A DNA stretch of 64,000 nt from Pseudomonas sp. RIT-PI-S (GCF_025642975.1 NZ_JANZKJ010000001.1:62001-126000), one strand, 5' to 3'; shown: positions 29,959 through 39,204, counted from the stretch's first letter. Notes: generated by a model not told the origin, from the letters alone. Program-made: numbers and translations.

Positions 29959-32900
29959 TTACGCGGCGAAGTCGCTCTGATGCAGCTCCTTGACCCCTAC
30001 CAGCTGGATCTCGAACTCGGCGCTGGCGTCGGCGTTGACGCTGCCATACAGAATGCCGTTTTCGAAGCGCAGCTGGCCGGTGGCGTTATTGCTGTCGAAC
30101 GCCTGGCTGCCGATGAAGGTGAAGTGCTCCTTGGCCTCGGTGGCGGAATTGGCATCCACTCCCGTGAGGTCGATCTTGTCGCCCTCGGTGGTCTTGAAGC
30201 CAATGATCACATCCCGCAGGTTGCCTAACCCCATATCGCCCAGCGCGGCGAACTTGTAGGTATCGGCCCCGGTGCCGCCGGTGAGCGAATCGGTGCCCGC
30301 GCCGCCAATGAGGGTGTCATCCCCAGCACCGCCTACCAGGGTGTCGTCGCCGTCGCCGCCATCCATCACGTTAGCGGCACTGCTACCGCTGAGGCTGTCA
30401 CCGAAATGGCTGCCAATCACGTTCTCGATGTACTTGAGGGTGTCCAGCCCGGAACCACCGGTGTTCTGCTGGGCGCTGGTGCTCAGTGACAAGCTGATGC
30501 CGCCGGTGGCGAAGGCGTAGGACACGGTATCGATCCCGCCGCGGCCGTCGAGCACATTGTTGCCGCTGCCCGCGAACAGGGTGTTGTCCAGCGCGTTGCC
30601 CACGCCGTTGGCCGCCGCGTCGGTATTGATCACCAGGTTCTCAACGTTGCTGGTCAGGGTATAGGTCGCCAGGCTGCTGTACACGGTATCGATGCCGCCG
30701 ACGGCGCTGTCACTGTTCTTCTCCACCACGGTGTCGTCGACGTTGTCCACGTAGTAGGTGTCTGACCCATTGCCACCGGTCATGCTGTCGGCGCCGCCCA
30801 TGCCGTTGAGCACGTTGGCCGCGTCGTTGCCGGTGATGAAGTTGCGCAGGGCGTTGCCGGTTCCGTCAATGGCTGAATAGCCGGTGAGCACCAAATATTC
30901 CACGTTGTCGCCGAGGGTCCAGCTGACCGATGCCTTCACGGTGTCGATCTGGCTGGCGGCGGCGTTGGTTTCTGTCACCACGTCTGCGGAGTTATCAACG
31001 ATGTACACGTCCTTGCCGTCGCCGCCCGCCATGTTATCCGCGCCCAGGTCGCCGTCCAGGGTGTCGTCCCAGGCGCTGCCCACCAGGGTATCGTCCTGGT
31101 CGGTGCCGAGGATGTAGCCGCCCTTATGGCTGTTCACCTCGTCGTACACGTCCTGCGCTGTGCCGTTGTCGGTGAGGTCCGCCTGGTAGCCGAGGTCGGT
31201 GGCGATGCTGTCGGCCAATCGCTGGCCAACGATTTCCGCCGACTCCTCGTGCAAATGCCACACGTCGTCCGGGTAGGTAACCGGGTCCGCCTCCTGGCGC
31301 AGCGGCAGGTCGGTGTAGTCCACGGCGATGTCGACGTCCGAGCGCTCCGCGGCGATCGCTTCCTGTACCGCGCGCACGGCAACCACACCACTTTGGATCG
31401 AGGCGATTTTATCTTCGTCGTAGCCACGTACGCGTGCGGCGTCCGCATCGTAGTGGCCGGTTTCCATCATGTAGACCTTGAAGTCGCCCAGCTGCGCATG
31501 CAGGTAATCGAACACTTTGAGCGTGGACTCTTTATACAACGCGGCTTGAGCCGTAGGGTCCGCCGCGCGGCCGATCTCCTGAGCGGCTTCTTCGCCCTGG
31601 CCCCATACGATGCCCATGGTCACGTTGTCGATGGCCTTCAGGCTGGAAAGCTGTTCCTGCAGCAAGCCCACGGCGCGCAGCAGGGCCGGGCCGGGCTGGT
31701 TGGTGTCGGTCAGCCACCAGCACAGGCGCAGCTCTTCCGGAGTGCCGGTAGACAGACCGCAGACGGTGCTGCCCCCTACCGCCACGTCGATGCCATTGCC
31801 ATCGGCATCGGAGAATTGGCTGCGCACGTCGTAGTCGGTGTACTTGCTCAGGTCCTTGACCATCTCAGTGATCCCGGACTGTCCATCGTCTTCGGTCATG
31901 CGCAGCAGCCGGGCGTTGGACTGGCCAAGCGTCGGCAGGAAGAGAATGTCCTGCTGGGCGCGCTCGGCGAACACGAAGTCATCGGCGCTCAGGGTCGTGG
32001 CGTAGTTGCCCTGCAGGGTGATCTCGAAGCGGTTGCCGTCCGCATCCGACTCCCCAGACTTGACATAGGTCTTGCTGCCGTCGTCGCTGGTGGTGATGTA
32101 CAGCGTGTGGTTCGAGCCATTGCCCAGGCCAAGGATGCCCAGGGCGCTGACATCGATCTTGTCCACGCCGACGGTAAAGTCGGTGATGGTGTCGGTAGCG
32201 GTGATGCCACCGGCGTCGTAGTCACGGTAGCTGTCGCTCAACGCCGAGTAGCGGAAGGTGTCCGTGCCAGCGCCGCCGGTGAGGGTATCGCGGCCGGCAC
32301 CACCGTCGAGCACATCGTTGCCGGCGTTGCCGTTGAGGGTGTCAGCGCCGTCTTGGCCCAGGATCAGGTCGTCGTGGCTGGTCCCGTTCAGGGTCTCGGC
32401 AGCGGAGGTACCGGTGATGGTATTGAGCGGTGCGTTGGCGACGGTCAGCGCGAACACGTCGCTGGCCGACGCGCCCTTGGTATCAGTGGCGGTGACCAGG
32501 AAGTTATACACACCGGCGGCATTGTCGTCCGGGGTGCCGCTGAAAGTCATGGTTTTTGCGTCGAAGGTGAGCCACGCCGGCAGCGGCGTGCCGTCCTGGA
32601 GCGTAGCTGTGTAGGTCAGCGTGTCGTGATCGGCGTCGGTGAACGCCGTCGGCGCTACAGTATAGGTGTAAGGCGTATTTTCCGTCGCGGTGCTGTCCAG
32701 CAGAGGGTCGCTGACCACTGGCGCATTATTGGCTGGAGGGGTATCGGTGCCGAAGATGAAGTTGGACGCCTTCAACGTGTTCAGGTAGTTGCCCTCGAGC
32801 GCCAGCTCGAAGCGATTGCCATTGGCGTCGGCATCTCGGTCCTTGATGTAGGTGCGGCCGGTGCTGCTGTTGTAGGAAATGTTCAGCGTCCCGTTGTAGC

Positions 32901-35577
32901 CAGTGCCCAGGCCGCCGAAGCCCAGGGCAGACACATCGATCTTGTCCGCGCTCACATCGAAGTCGGTGATTACATCGGTAGCACTGGTGGTGTCGGTGCG
33001 GTAGCTGTCCAGGGTCGAGGTGTAGCGGAACACATCCGCTCCAGCGCCGCCGGTCAGTTTGTCTGCGCCGGCACCTCCTACCAGCAAGTCATTGCCGCCG
33101 CCGGCATTGATGGTGTCCGCGCCCGCCAGGCCAAAAAACTGTTCATTGGCGTCGGTGCCGGTGAGCGTGTCTTTGCCGGCGGTGCCGTTGAACACGCCGT
33201 TGTTATCCGGCACATCCTTGACCGCCAGGGCGAAGGTGTCGCTTACGGTGCCGCTTTTGCCATCGTTGGCGGTCACAGTCACGTTGTAAGTGCCCGAGGC
33301 GGTGGAGCCTGGAGTGCCGCTGAAGGTGCGAGTGGTGGCGTCGAACGTCAGCCAGGAAGGCAGAGCGCTGCCGTCAGCCAGCTTAGCGGTATAGGTCAGG
33401 GTGTCGTTGTCGGCGTCGCTGAAGCTCGCCTTCGGTACTACGTAGGAGAAAGGCGTGTTTTCACTGGCGTTCTGGTCGGCAAGCGGAGTGGCCACCACGG
33501 GTGCATGATTCACCGGCGTGGCTGTGGAGAACACGAAATTCGCCGCGGTCAGGCTGTTCATGTAGTTACCGTTGAGGGCAACCTCGAAGCGATTGCCCGA
33601 AGCGTCGGCTTCCAGCGACTTGATATAGGTCTTGGTGCCGGCTGAGTTGAGTGTCAGGTAGATGGTGCCGTTGCGCCCGTCGCCCAGGCCGCTGATGCCC
33701 AAGGCCGAAAGGTCGATCTTATCGCTGGTCACGTCGAAGTCCGTGACCAGATCGGTCACGGTGTCGCCGCCAGTGTTGTAGTTGCGGTAGCTATCCAGGC
33801 GGCTGGCGTACACGAAGGTATCAGCGCCGGCGCCGCCGGTAAGGGTGTCTGCTCCGGCACCACCGGTGATGCGGTCATTGCCCCCGCCACCGTTGATGCT
33901 GTCTGCCCCGGCCAGGCCATTGATGGTATCGGCGCCGCTGGTACCGGTGAGCGAATCGCTGCCGCTGGTACCGTCGATCACCCGCTGGAACACGAAGTTA
34001 TCGGCCTTCAGCGTGCTGACCAGGTTGCCGGTAAGTGCCAGCTCGAAGCGGTTGCCACTGGCGTCGGCGTCATAGCTCTTTATATAGGTACGGCCGTTGC
34101 TGCTGTTGTATTGCACCAGCAGGGTGCCGTTGTAGCCGTTGCCCAAGCCCTTGAACCCCAGGTCGGCCAGGTCGATCTTGTCCTTGCTCACGTCGAAATC
34201 AGTGATCAGGTCGCTATAGGACGTGCTGGCGGTCCGGTAACTGTCGGTTAGCGCGGTGAAGCGGAAAGTGTCCGCGCCGGCACCGCCGGTAAGCTTATCG
34301 ACGCCGGCACCGCCGACCAGAACGTCGTCTCCGGCGCCCGCCGAGACGGTGTCATTGCCCGCACCGGCGAGAATCAATTCGTTGTTGGCGGTGCCCGTGA
34401 GGGTGTCAGCGCCCGAAGTGCCCTCGATGGTTGAGGTTGGCAACGTGTCACCTACATAGGTGCCATCGCCATAGGTGAGGGTCGATCCCTTGGTCGTCTG
34501 GCTGATGTGGTTGCCGACGATGGTGTTGCGGTCAGTCCCGTCTTCGTTACGCTCGGCCACGCCATAGGTGGAATTGGCGCCGCCGGTGATGGTGTTATTG
34601 GTGATCTGGTTGTCGCTGCCGGGGAAGAACTTGCCAGACACCCCGGTGGTGTCGTCATAGCTCTGGATGATCACTTCCGGAACCGGCGCATTCAGGGCGT
34701 TGTTGGTGAGGGTGTTGTCGCTGACCACCACGCCCGAGCTGCCATAAATGCGCACGCCGGCGCCGCCGTTGTCATGGATATCCACCCCAGTCACCGTCAC
34801 GTCGCTGGACAGCTTGACCAGCACGCCTTCGGCGCCGTTACCGTACACGCTACCGCCCTGGATGAGCACGTCATGCGGGGAGGGGATGTTCTCGCTGCCG
34901 CGCTGCACCACGATACCGTTGCCGCCGTTGCCATAGGCCACGTTGCCGGTCATGGTGAAGTCATTGGTGCTGGTGACGATATTGAAGCCGTGGCGGTCGT
35001 TGTCATAGGCCACGTTGTTCACATACTTGGTGTCGATCATATAGTCGGCAACGAAGCCATCCAGGCCGTTGCCATGAGACACGCAATTTTCGATCAACAT
35101 ATTGATCGTTTGCTCGTGCGGATCGAAGCCGTAACCCGAGCAATCCTTGATCTCTACCCCGCTAAGGGTGACGTTGCTATCGTGGCCGTCTTTCCCAGGA
35201 ATGAAGCCGTTGAACCAGCCATCGATCTTGCCAGTCGTGTGTTCACGGTTGCCGTCGATAGTGAGGTTGCTCAGGCCGAAGTCATGGGTTTCCTCGCCGT
35301 AGGCTGAGCGGATGACGCCGGTAATCTTGGTGTCGGAACCGTCAGCCACTTTCACAGTGGTCTTCCCGGCGCCAGCGCCTTCCATGTACACGTTGCTCTT
35401 GAGCATCAAGCAGCCGTCAGAGGGTTCTTCCCCGGCGGAGACAATAAAGGTGCCGGTGGGAACGAAGACCGTTCCGCCCCCCGCGGCGGCGGCAGCGTCG
35501 ATGGTGGCCTGGATGGCCGCTGTATCATCCGTGACACCGTCACCAACAGCGCCAAAATCCTTTACATTGAAAATCAT
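29959..35577 (-). CDS. Secreted modular mannuronan C5-epimerase / O-acetylhydrolase (AlgE/PsmE type)
   Basis: A calcium-dependent enzyme of 1872 residues predicted to convert mannuronate to guluronate in alginate outside the cell and to remove O-acetyl groups. Order: A-module beta-helix (1-377) with Y149, D152, H154 and D178 in YGFDPHE and FVADY, the AlgE4 catalytic numbering, which supports ATG 35577 over TTG 35601. Then R-module 1 (about 382-532), R2 (533-684), cadherin-like domain (689-789), R3 (797-944), second cadherin-like domain (949-1048) and R4 (1054-1204). An SGNH hydrolase (1208-1468) follows, with Ser1220 in GQSN, WGQGE at 1325-1329, and Asp1438/His1441. Last comes an RTX nonapeptide tail (1482-1782) and a C-terminal type I secretion signal region. 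No signal peptide. P. syringae PsmE is the described precedent for the fusion. No T1SS or other alginate genes are in the window. Confidence 0.9.
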   Translation of the reverse strand: MIFNVKDFGAVGDGVTDDTAAIQATIDAAAAAGGGTVFVPTGTFIVSAGEEPSDGCLMLKSNVYMEGAGAGKTTVKVADGSDTKITGVIRSAYGEETHDFGLSNLTIDGNREHTTGKIDGWFNGFIPGKDGHDSNVTLSGVEIKDCSGYGFDPHEQTINMLIENCVSHGNGLDGFVADYMIDTKYVNNVAYDNDRHGFNIVTSTNDFTMTGNVAYGNGGNGIVVQRGSENIPSPHDVLIQGGSVYGNGAEGVLVKLSSDVTVTGVDIHDNGGAGVRIYGSSGVVVSDNTLTNNALNAPVPEVIIQSYDDTTGVSGKFFPGSDNQITNNTITGGANSTYGVAERNEDGTDRNTIVGNHISQTTKGSTLTYGDGTYVGDTLPTSTIEGTSGADTLTGTANNELILAGAGNDTVSAGAGDDVLVGGAGVDKLTGGAGADTFRFTALTDSYRTASTSYSDLITDFDVSKDKIDLADLGFKGLGNGYNGTLLVQYNSSNGRTYIKSYDADASGNRFELALTGNLVSTLKADNFVFQRVIDGTSGSDSLTGTSGADTINGLAGADSINGGGGNDRITGGAGADTLTGGAGADTFVYASRLDSYRNYNTGGDTVTDLVTDFDVTSDKIDLSALGISGLGDGRNGTIYLTLNSAGTKTYIKSLEADASGNRFEVALNGNYMNSLTAANFVFSTATPVNHAPVVATPLADQNASENTPFSYVVPKASFSDADNDTLTYTAKLADGSALPSWLTFDATTRTFSGTPGSTASGTYNVTVTANDGKSGTVSDTFALAVKDVPDNNGVFNGTAGKDTLTGTDANEQFFGLAGADTINAGGGNDLLVGGAGADKLTGGAGADVFRYTSTLDSYRTDTTSATDVITDFDVSADKIDVSALGFGGLGTGYNGTLNISYNSSTGRTYIKDRDADANGNRFELALEGNYLNTLKASNFIFGTDTPPANNAPVVSDPLLDSTATENTPYTYTVAPTAFTDADHDTLTYTATLQDGTPLPAWLTFDAKTMTFSGTPDDNAAGVYNFLVTATDTKGASASDVFALTVANAPLNTITGTSAAETLNGTSHDDLILGQDGADTLNGNAGNDVLDGGAGRDTLTGGAGTDTFRYSALSDSYRDYDAGGITATDTITDFTVGVDKIDVSALGILGLGNGSNHTLYITTSDDGSKTYVKSGESDADGNRFEITLQGNYATTLSADDFVFAERAQQDILFLPTLGQSNARLLRMTEDDGQSGITEMVKDLSKYTDYDVRSQFSDADGNGIDVAVGGSTVCGLSTGTPEELRLCWWLTDTNQPGPALLRAVGLLQEQLSSLKAIDNVTMGIVWGQGEEAAQEIGRAADPTAQAALYKESTLKVFDYLHAQLGDFKVYMMETGHYDADAARVRGYDEDKIASIQSGVVAVRAVQEAIAAERSDVDIAVDYTDLPLRQEADPVTYPDDVWHLHEESAEIVGQRLADSIATDLGYQADLTDNGTAQDVYDEVNSHKGGYILGTDQDDTLVGSAWDDTLDGDLGADNMAGGDGKDVYIVDNSADVVTETNAAASQIDTVKASVSWTLGDNVEYLVLTGYSAIDGTGNALRNFITGNDAANVLNGMGGADSMTGGNGSDTYYVDNVDDTVVEKNSDSAVGGIDTVYSSLATYTLTSNVENLVINTDAAANGVGNALDNTLFAGSGNNVLDGRGGIDTVSYAFATGGISLSLSTSAQQNTGGSGLDTLKYIENVIGSHFGDSLSGSSAANVMDGGDGDDTLVGGAGDDTLIGGAGTDSLTGGTGADTYKFAALGDMGLGNLRDVIIGFKTTEGDKIDLTGVDANSATEAKEHFTFIGSQAFDSNNATGQLRFENGILYGSVNADASAEFEIQLVGVKELHQSDFAA
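31966..34434 (-). repeat. Four R-type module repeats within the epimerase gene
   Basis: R1 (33982-34434), R2 (33526-33981), R3 (32746-33189) and R4 (31966-32418) repeat one unit of about 150 codons: an RTX block (GGxGxD-type), a DSYR motif, then TDFDV...DKIDLSALG, a TYIKS segment, DADGNRFE and a NYxxTLxAxNFVF end. DSYR recurs near 34248, 33801, 33012 and 32241. R1 and R2 are contiguous; R3 and R4 are each preceded by a cadherin-like domain. Such similar tracts can recombine and change module number. Confidence 0.85.
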
Positions 35578-36013
35578 GTGCTTACCCCGGTCCTGGATCA
35601 AGAAATGGAATCAATGCCAATAACTCAGCGCTGCTTACCGAATTTGTATGACACAGTTCTCAGAAATCGATCCGCCCTTTTATCGAGTACGCCAAAGAAG
35701 TAGACGGAAACCCAAAAAACGCCATTTAAATGCCGAATTCCTGGCGGCGGCTCCTCTGTAAGCAAGCGGATACACGTGAAGGCGTCAAAAGTATGGCTTT
35801 TGCTAGCGTGTTTTCTGGCGCTTCTTGCGTTCCAAAAGCGAAGCGGCATAGGCACGCTTGGCGAGCGTACTCGCGGTATTGGCGTGTTGGAGAGGGAGTG
35901 GAGGAGAGAGGGGTTTGACTGGCCGGATGGCCCAGGAGTGGGGAGTCAGAATTTTGAAATAAAGAGCGCCGGCGTTTTATTGTCGGCGCTTTGGCTCTAG
36001 CAGGAGTTGAGGA
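35578..36013. other. Intergenic region between the epimerase and the SulP gene
   Basis: No convincing gene. It should hold the epimerase promoter (minus strand), but no AlgU, sigma54 or good sigma70 site was recognised. A GTG-started 74-codon frame (35776-36000, plus) has a signal-peptide-like N-terminus but no ribosome binding site. A purine-rich stretch lies near 35889-35912, and the SulP terminator at its end. Confidence 0.6.
35961..35990 (-). terminator. Terminator of the SulP transporter gene
   Basis: AGCGCCG (35965-35971) pairs with CGGCGCT (35984-35990). Read on the minus strand the stem is followed by TCTTTATTTC, giving a moderate intrinsic terminator 24 bases after the stop codon. 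Confidence 0.65.
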
Positions 36014-37453
36014 TCAGCCGCGTACGCCGGCGCGCTCAAGCAGCGCCTCGCAGCGGGGTGACAAATGTGCCAGCTCTACGTGGCGGCCCTCATCGCGGTA
36101 GCGGGCCAGCAATGCCTCGAGCGCAGCAATGGCGGAATGGTCAACGACGCGCAACTGGGCGCAGTCGATAACCACCTCGGGCGGATCACCGGCCGGGTGG
36201 AACAGCGACTGGAAGCGAGTGGTCGACGCGAAGAACAAGGTCCCACGCAAGCGATAGCGCCGCTGGCCGCCTTCATCGCTGCGCTCGGCATGAATATCCT
36301 GCGCGTGCTGCCAGGCAAAGCTGAGCGCGGCGATGATCACCCCGCAGAGCACGGCGATTGCGAGGTCGGTAAATACCGTGATTACCGTCACCGCGACCAC
36401 TACCAATGCGTCGTGGCGGGGGATTTTTCCCAGCACGCGCAAGGATCCCCAGGCAAAGGTTTGCTGAGCGACTACGAACATCACTCCTACCAGCGCCGCG
36501 AGTGGAATGCGTTCGATCCAGGGCGACAGGAACAGGATGAACATCAGGATCATGCCGCCGCTGACGGCTCCCGACAGGCGCCCGCGGCCGCCGGACGCCA
36601 GGTTGATCATGGTCTGGCCGATCATTGCGCACCCACCCATGCCGCCGAACAGGCCGGAAGCCAGGTTCGCGGCGCCGAGCGCGACGCATTCGCGGTCCGG
36701 CTGCCCCGGGGTGTTGGTGATCTCGTTGGTAAGGTTCAGGGTCAGTAGGGTTTCCAGCAGCCCGACCGAGGCCATCAGGACCGCGTAAGGGAGCACGATC
36801 CTTAAGGTGTCGAGCGTCCATGGCACCTGCGGTATATGTAGCTGTGGCAAGCCGGCGGCGATATGCGCCATGTCGCCCAAGGTGCGCGTGGGAAGGTCCA
36901 GCCAGGCGGCCAGCATGCCCACGCCGAGAATCGCCATCAGCGCCGGCGGTATTGCTCGGGTCAACCTAGGCAGCAGCCATACCATCGTCATGGTGAGCAC
37001 TACTAGCCCCACCATCACCCACAACGCTTTACCCTGCAGCCAGTGGCCGCCCTGCTTGAAGTGCTCTAGCTGGGCCAGGGCGATCACGATTGCTAGGCCG
37101 TTGACGAACCCCAGCATGACCGGGTGCGGCACCATGCGTATGAGTTTGCCCAGGCGCAGGGCACCGAACAGCATCATCAGCAGGCCACCGAGCACCACGG
37201 TGGCTAGCAGGTAGTCCGCCCCGTGCTGCACCACCAGCGCGACTATCACCACCGCCATGGAGCCGGCAGCGCCGGAAATCATCCCGGGGCGCCCGCCCAG
37301 CAAGGCGGTCAAGGTGCAGATAAAGAAGGCTCCATACAAACCCATCAGCGGATTGAGGTGGGCGACCAGGGCGAAAGCAATGCATTCAGGCACCAGGGCG
37401 AACGCCGTGGTCAGCCCCGCCAAGGCGTCCTGGCGCAGGGAGGTAAAAGCCAT
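36014..37453 (-). CDS. SulP/SLC26 family anion transporter with STAS domain
   Basis: Inner-membrane anion (sulfate, bicarbonate or dicarboxylate) transporter of 479 residues. About 11-12 hydrophobic segments include the SulP core GLTTAFALVPECIAFALVA, LYGAFFICTLTALLGGRPGMISG and ANLASGLFGGMGGCAMIGQTMIN. A STAS domain fills the last ~100 residues (EVVIDCAQLRVVDHSAIAALEAL). It resembles the compact bacterial SulPs near carbonic-anhydrase or Na-dependent types, but the substrate is not readable. Divergent from the MFS gene. Confidence 0.88.
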   Translation of the reverse strand: MAFTSLRQDALAGLTTAFALVPECIAFALVAHLNPLMGLYGAFFICTLTALLGGRPGMISGAAGSMAVVIVALVVQHGADYLLATVVLGGLLMMLFGALRLGKLIRMVPHPVMLGFVNGLAIVIALAQLEHFKQGGHWLQGKALWVMVGLVVLTMTMVWLLPRLTRAIPPALMAILGVGMLAAWLDLPTRTLGDMAHIAAGLPQLHIPQVPWTLDTLRIVLPYAVLMASVGLLETLLTLNLTNEITNTPGQPDRECVALGAANLASGLFGGMGGCAMIGQTMINLASGGRGRLSGAVSGGMILMFILFLSPWIERIPLAALVGVMFVVAQQTFAWGSLRVLGKIPRHDALVVVAVTVITVFTDLAIAVLCGVIIAALSFAWQHAQDIHAERSDEGGQRRYRLRGTLFFASTTRFQSLFHPAGDPPEVVIDCAQLRVVDHSAIAALEALLARYRDEGRHVELAHLSPRCEALLERAGVRG

Positions 37454-37603
37454 AAGACCTCAGGGTAGGCAAGGCACAAAGCCCCCGTACGCCGCTGGAA
37501 CGAACCAGGGCGGGCGAAGGCTTTTGTTGGAATGGCGGCACTATAGGCAATGCTGCTGGCCTTGAACAGCCGTACAAGTAAAGGGAGATAGGCCAAACAC
37601 GTT

Positions 37604-37631
37604 TATGACAGACCAGTAGGTTGTCATACAA
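37604..37631. promoter_or_regulatory. GntR-type operator candidate upstream of the MFS gene
   Basis: TATGACA (37604-37610) and TGTCATA (37622-37628) form a perfect inverted repeat spaced 11 bases. The right arm lies in TTGTCATACAA (37621-37631), which fits the TTGTnnnACAA pattern of GntR (FadR-subfamily) operators. No regulator gene is adjacent. Confidence 0.45.
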
Positions 37632-37764
37632 GAGAGATAATATCTGGGGATTTTTTTCTTCAGGCGGATCTATGGTGCCGTTACAGGGGTGTATCGCTAC
37701 AAAAGCCCACATGAACGGTCAGATGAAATCGTACAGGTGGCACGTATTCATGCTCAATATCCGT

Positions 37765-37793
37765 TTGACAGGGCAGGGGCCTAACTCTATAAA
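37765..37793 (+). promoter_or_regulatory. sigma70 promoter of the MFS transporter gene
   Basis: TTGACA (37765-37770), exactly 17 bases, TATAAA (37788-37793). A second inverted repeat, ACGACA-CA-TGTCGT (37809-37822), sits just past the predicted start of transcription (about 37800), where a repressor would block it. Confidence 0.75.
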
Positions 37794-37862
37794 AGGCACA
37801 CAAGTACGACGACACATGTCGTTACGCTTTCTCGACAAAAACAATTCGAAGAGTGTCAGCCC

Positions 37863-39182
37863 ATGAAAATCAAAGGCATCCGTTGGTGGATGGTCGGCCT
37901 GGTTACGGCCGGGCTCATCGTCAACTACCTAGCCCGTAATACGCTCTCGGTGGCCGCGCCCACCCTGATGAAAGAGCTCACCATTTCTACTGAGCAGTAC
38001 GCCAATATCGTGGTGGCTTGGCAGCTGTGCTACGCCTTCATGCAGCCCGTGGCCGGCTACGTCCTCGATGCAATAGGCACCAAGATGGGTTTTTTCACCT
38101 TTGCCCTGGCATGGTCCGCGGCCTGTGCCGCCGCGGCAATGGCGACCGGCTGGCAGAGCATGGCGTTCTTGCGGGGGCTGCTGGGGTTGACCGAAGCCGC
38201 CGGCCTGCCCGCGGGCGTAAAGGCGACCACCGAATGGTTCCCCGCCAAAGAGCGTTCCGTGGCCATCGGCTGGTTCAATATCGGCTCCTCCATCGGCGCT
38301 CTGTTAGCACCTCCACTGGTGGTTTGGGCGATCCTGCAAAGCGGCTGGCAATTGGCATTCTTGATCGTCGGTGGCCTGGGCATCGCTTGGAGCTTTCTCT
38401 GGCTGGTGCTGTACAAACATCCGCGCGATCAGCGCCGGTTGGCGGATGCCGAGCGCGAGTACATCCTTTCCGGGCAGGAAGCGCACTTTAAAGAGGCCGA
38501 TACCGGCCAGCACAGCCCAGCTCAAAAAGGCGGCTGGAAGAAAATCATCAGCAGCCGGAATTTCTATGCGATCGCCTCGGCGCGGATTCTTTCCGAGCCG
38601 GCCTGGCAAACCTTCAATGCCTGGATTCCGCTGTACCTGATGACCGAGCGGCACATGAACATCAAGGAGATCGCCATGTTCGCCTGGCTGCCGTTCCTCG
38701 CGGCAGACCTGGGCTGTGTGCTTGGCGGCTACCTTAGCCCGTTCTTCCACAAGCGCCTGAAAGTGTCGCTGTTCACCTCGCGTAAGCTTGTGCTGCTGTT
38801 CGGCGCCTCGTGCATGATCGGCCCGGCCTGCATCGGCTTGGTGGAAAGCCCCTACACGGCGATCTTGCTGCTGTGCGTGGGCGGCTTCGCCCACCAGACC
38901 CTTTCTGGCGCCCTCTACTCGATCACGTCCGACTCCTTCGGCAAGAACGAGGTAGCCACCGCTACCGGCATGGGCGGGATGTTCGGCTATCTGGGTGCGG
39001 CAGCCTTCACCATGGTGTTCGGCGTGCTGGTCACCAAGATTGGCTACAGCCCATTGTTCGTGGTGCTGGCGGTGTTCGACCTTATCGCCGCGGTCATCGT
39101 ATGGACCGTCGCCCGTGAGCTGGTGCGGCCGCCAGAACCTACCCTCAGCGCCGATCTTCAGGTCCGCCCCGCCGCCGCCTGA
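37863..39182 (+). CDS. MFS transporter, anion:cation symporter family (hexuronate/galactonate-like)
   Basis: A 439-residue, 12-segment major facilitator. The first segments (WWMVGLVTAGLIVNYLARNTLSVAAPTL) and LGLTEAAGLPAGVKATTEWFP resemble ExuT/GudP/DgoT sugar-acid transporters of the ACS family; the central cytoplasmic loop is at about 195-225. The promoter region carries two operator-like repeats, so it is probably substrate-induced. No sugar-acid catabolic gene is nearby. The substrate is inferred from family only; uptake of alginate-derived uronates is conceivable but unsupported. Confidence 0.87.
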   Translation: MKIKGIRWWMVGLVTAGLIVNYLARNTLSVAAPTLMKELTISTEQYANIVVAWQLCYAFMQPVAGYVLDAIGTKMGFFTFALAWSAACAAAAMATGWQSMAFLRGLLGLTEAAGLPAGVKATTEWFPAKERSVAIGWFNIGSSIGALLAPPLVVWAILQSGWQLAFLIVGGLGIAWSFLWLVLYKHPRDQRRLADAEREYILSGQEAHFKEADTGQHSPAQKGGWKKIISSRNFYAIASARILSEPAWQTFNAWIPLYLMTERHMNIKEIAMFAWLPFLAADLGCVLGGYLSPFFHKRLKVSLFTSRKLVLLFGASCMIGPACIGLVESPYTAILLLCVGGFAHQTLSGALYSITSDSFGKNEVATATGMGGMFGYLGAAAFTMVFGVLVTKIGYSPLFVVLAVFDLIAAVIVWTVARELVRPPEPTLSADLQVRPAAA

Positions 39183-39204
39183 TCGCCCGACCACCGCCTG
39201 TACA

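Noticed and set aside
31126-33645. Plus-strand 839-codon open frame
   Set aside because: Lies wholly opposite the epimerase gene; composition is the complement of Gly/Asp-rich RTX repeats and the residues match no protein pattern.
30232-34434. Regular repeats that could be mistaken for a CRISPR or satellite array
   Set aside because: They translate as RTX and R-module protein repeats in one frame; there are no identical direct repeats with unique spacers.
35776-36000. GTG-started 74-codon frame with signal-peptide-like MKASKVWLLLACFLALLAF
   Set aside because: No ribosome binding site, the remainder has no protein-like pattern, and it runs into the SulP terminator. Kept only as a remark in the intergenic entry.
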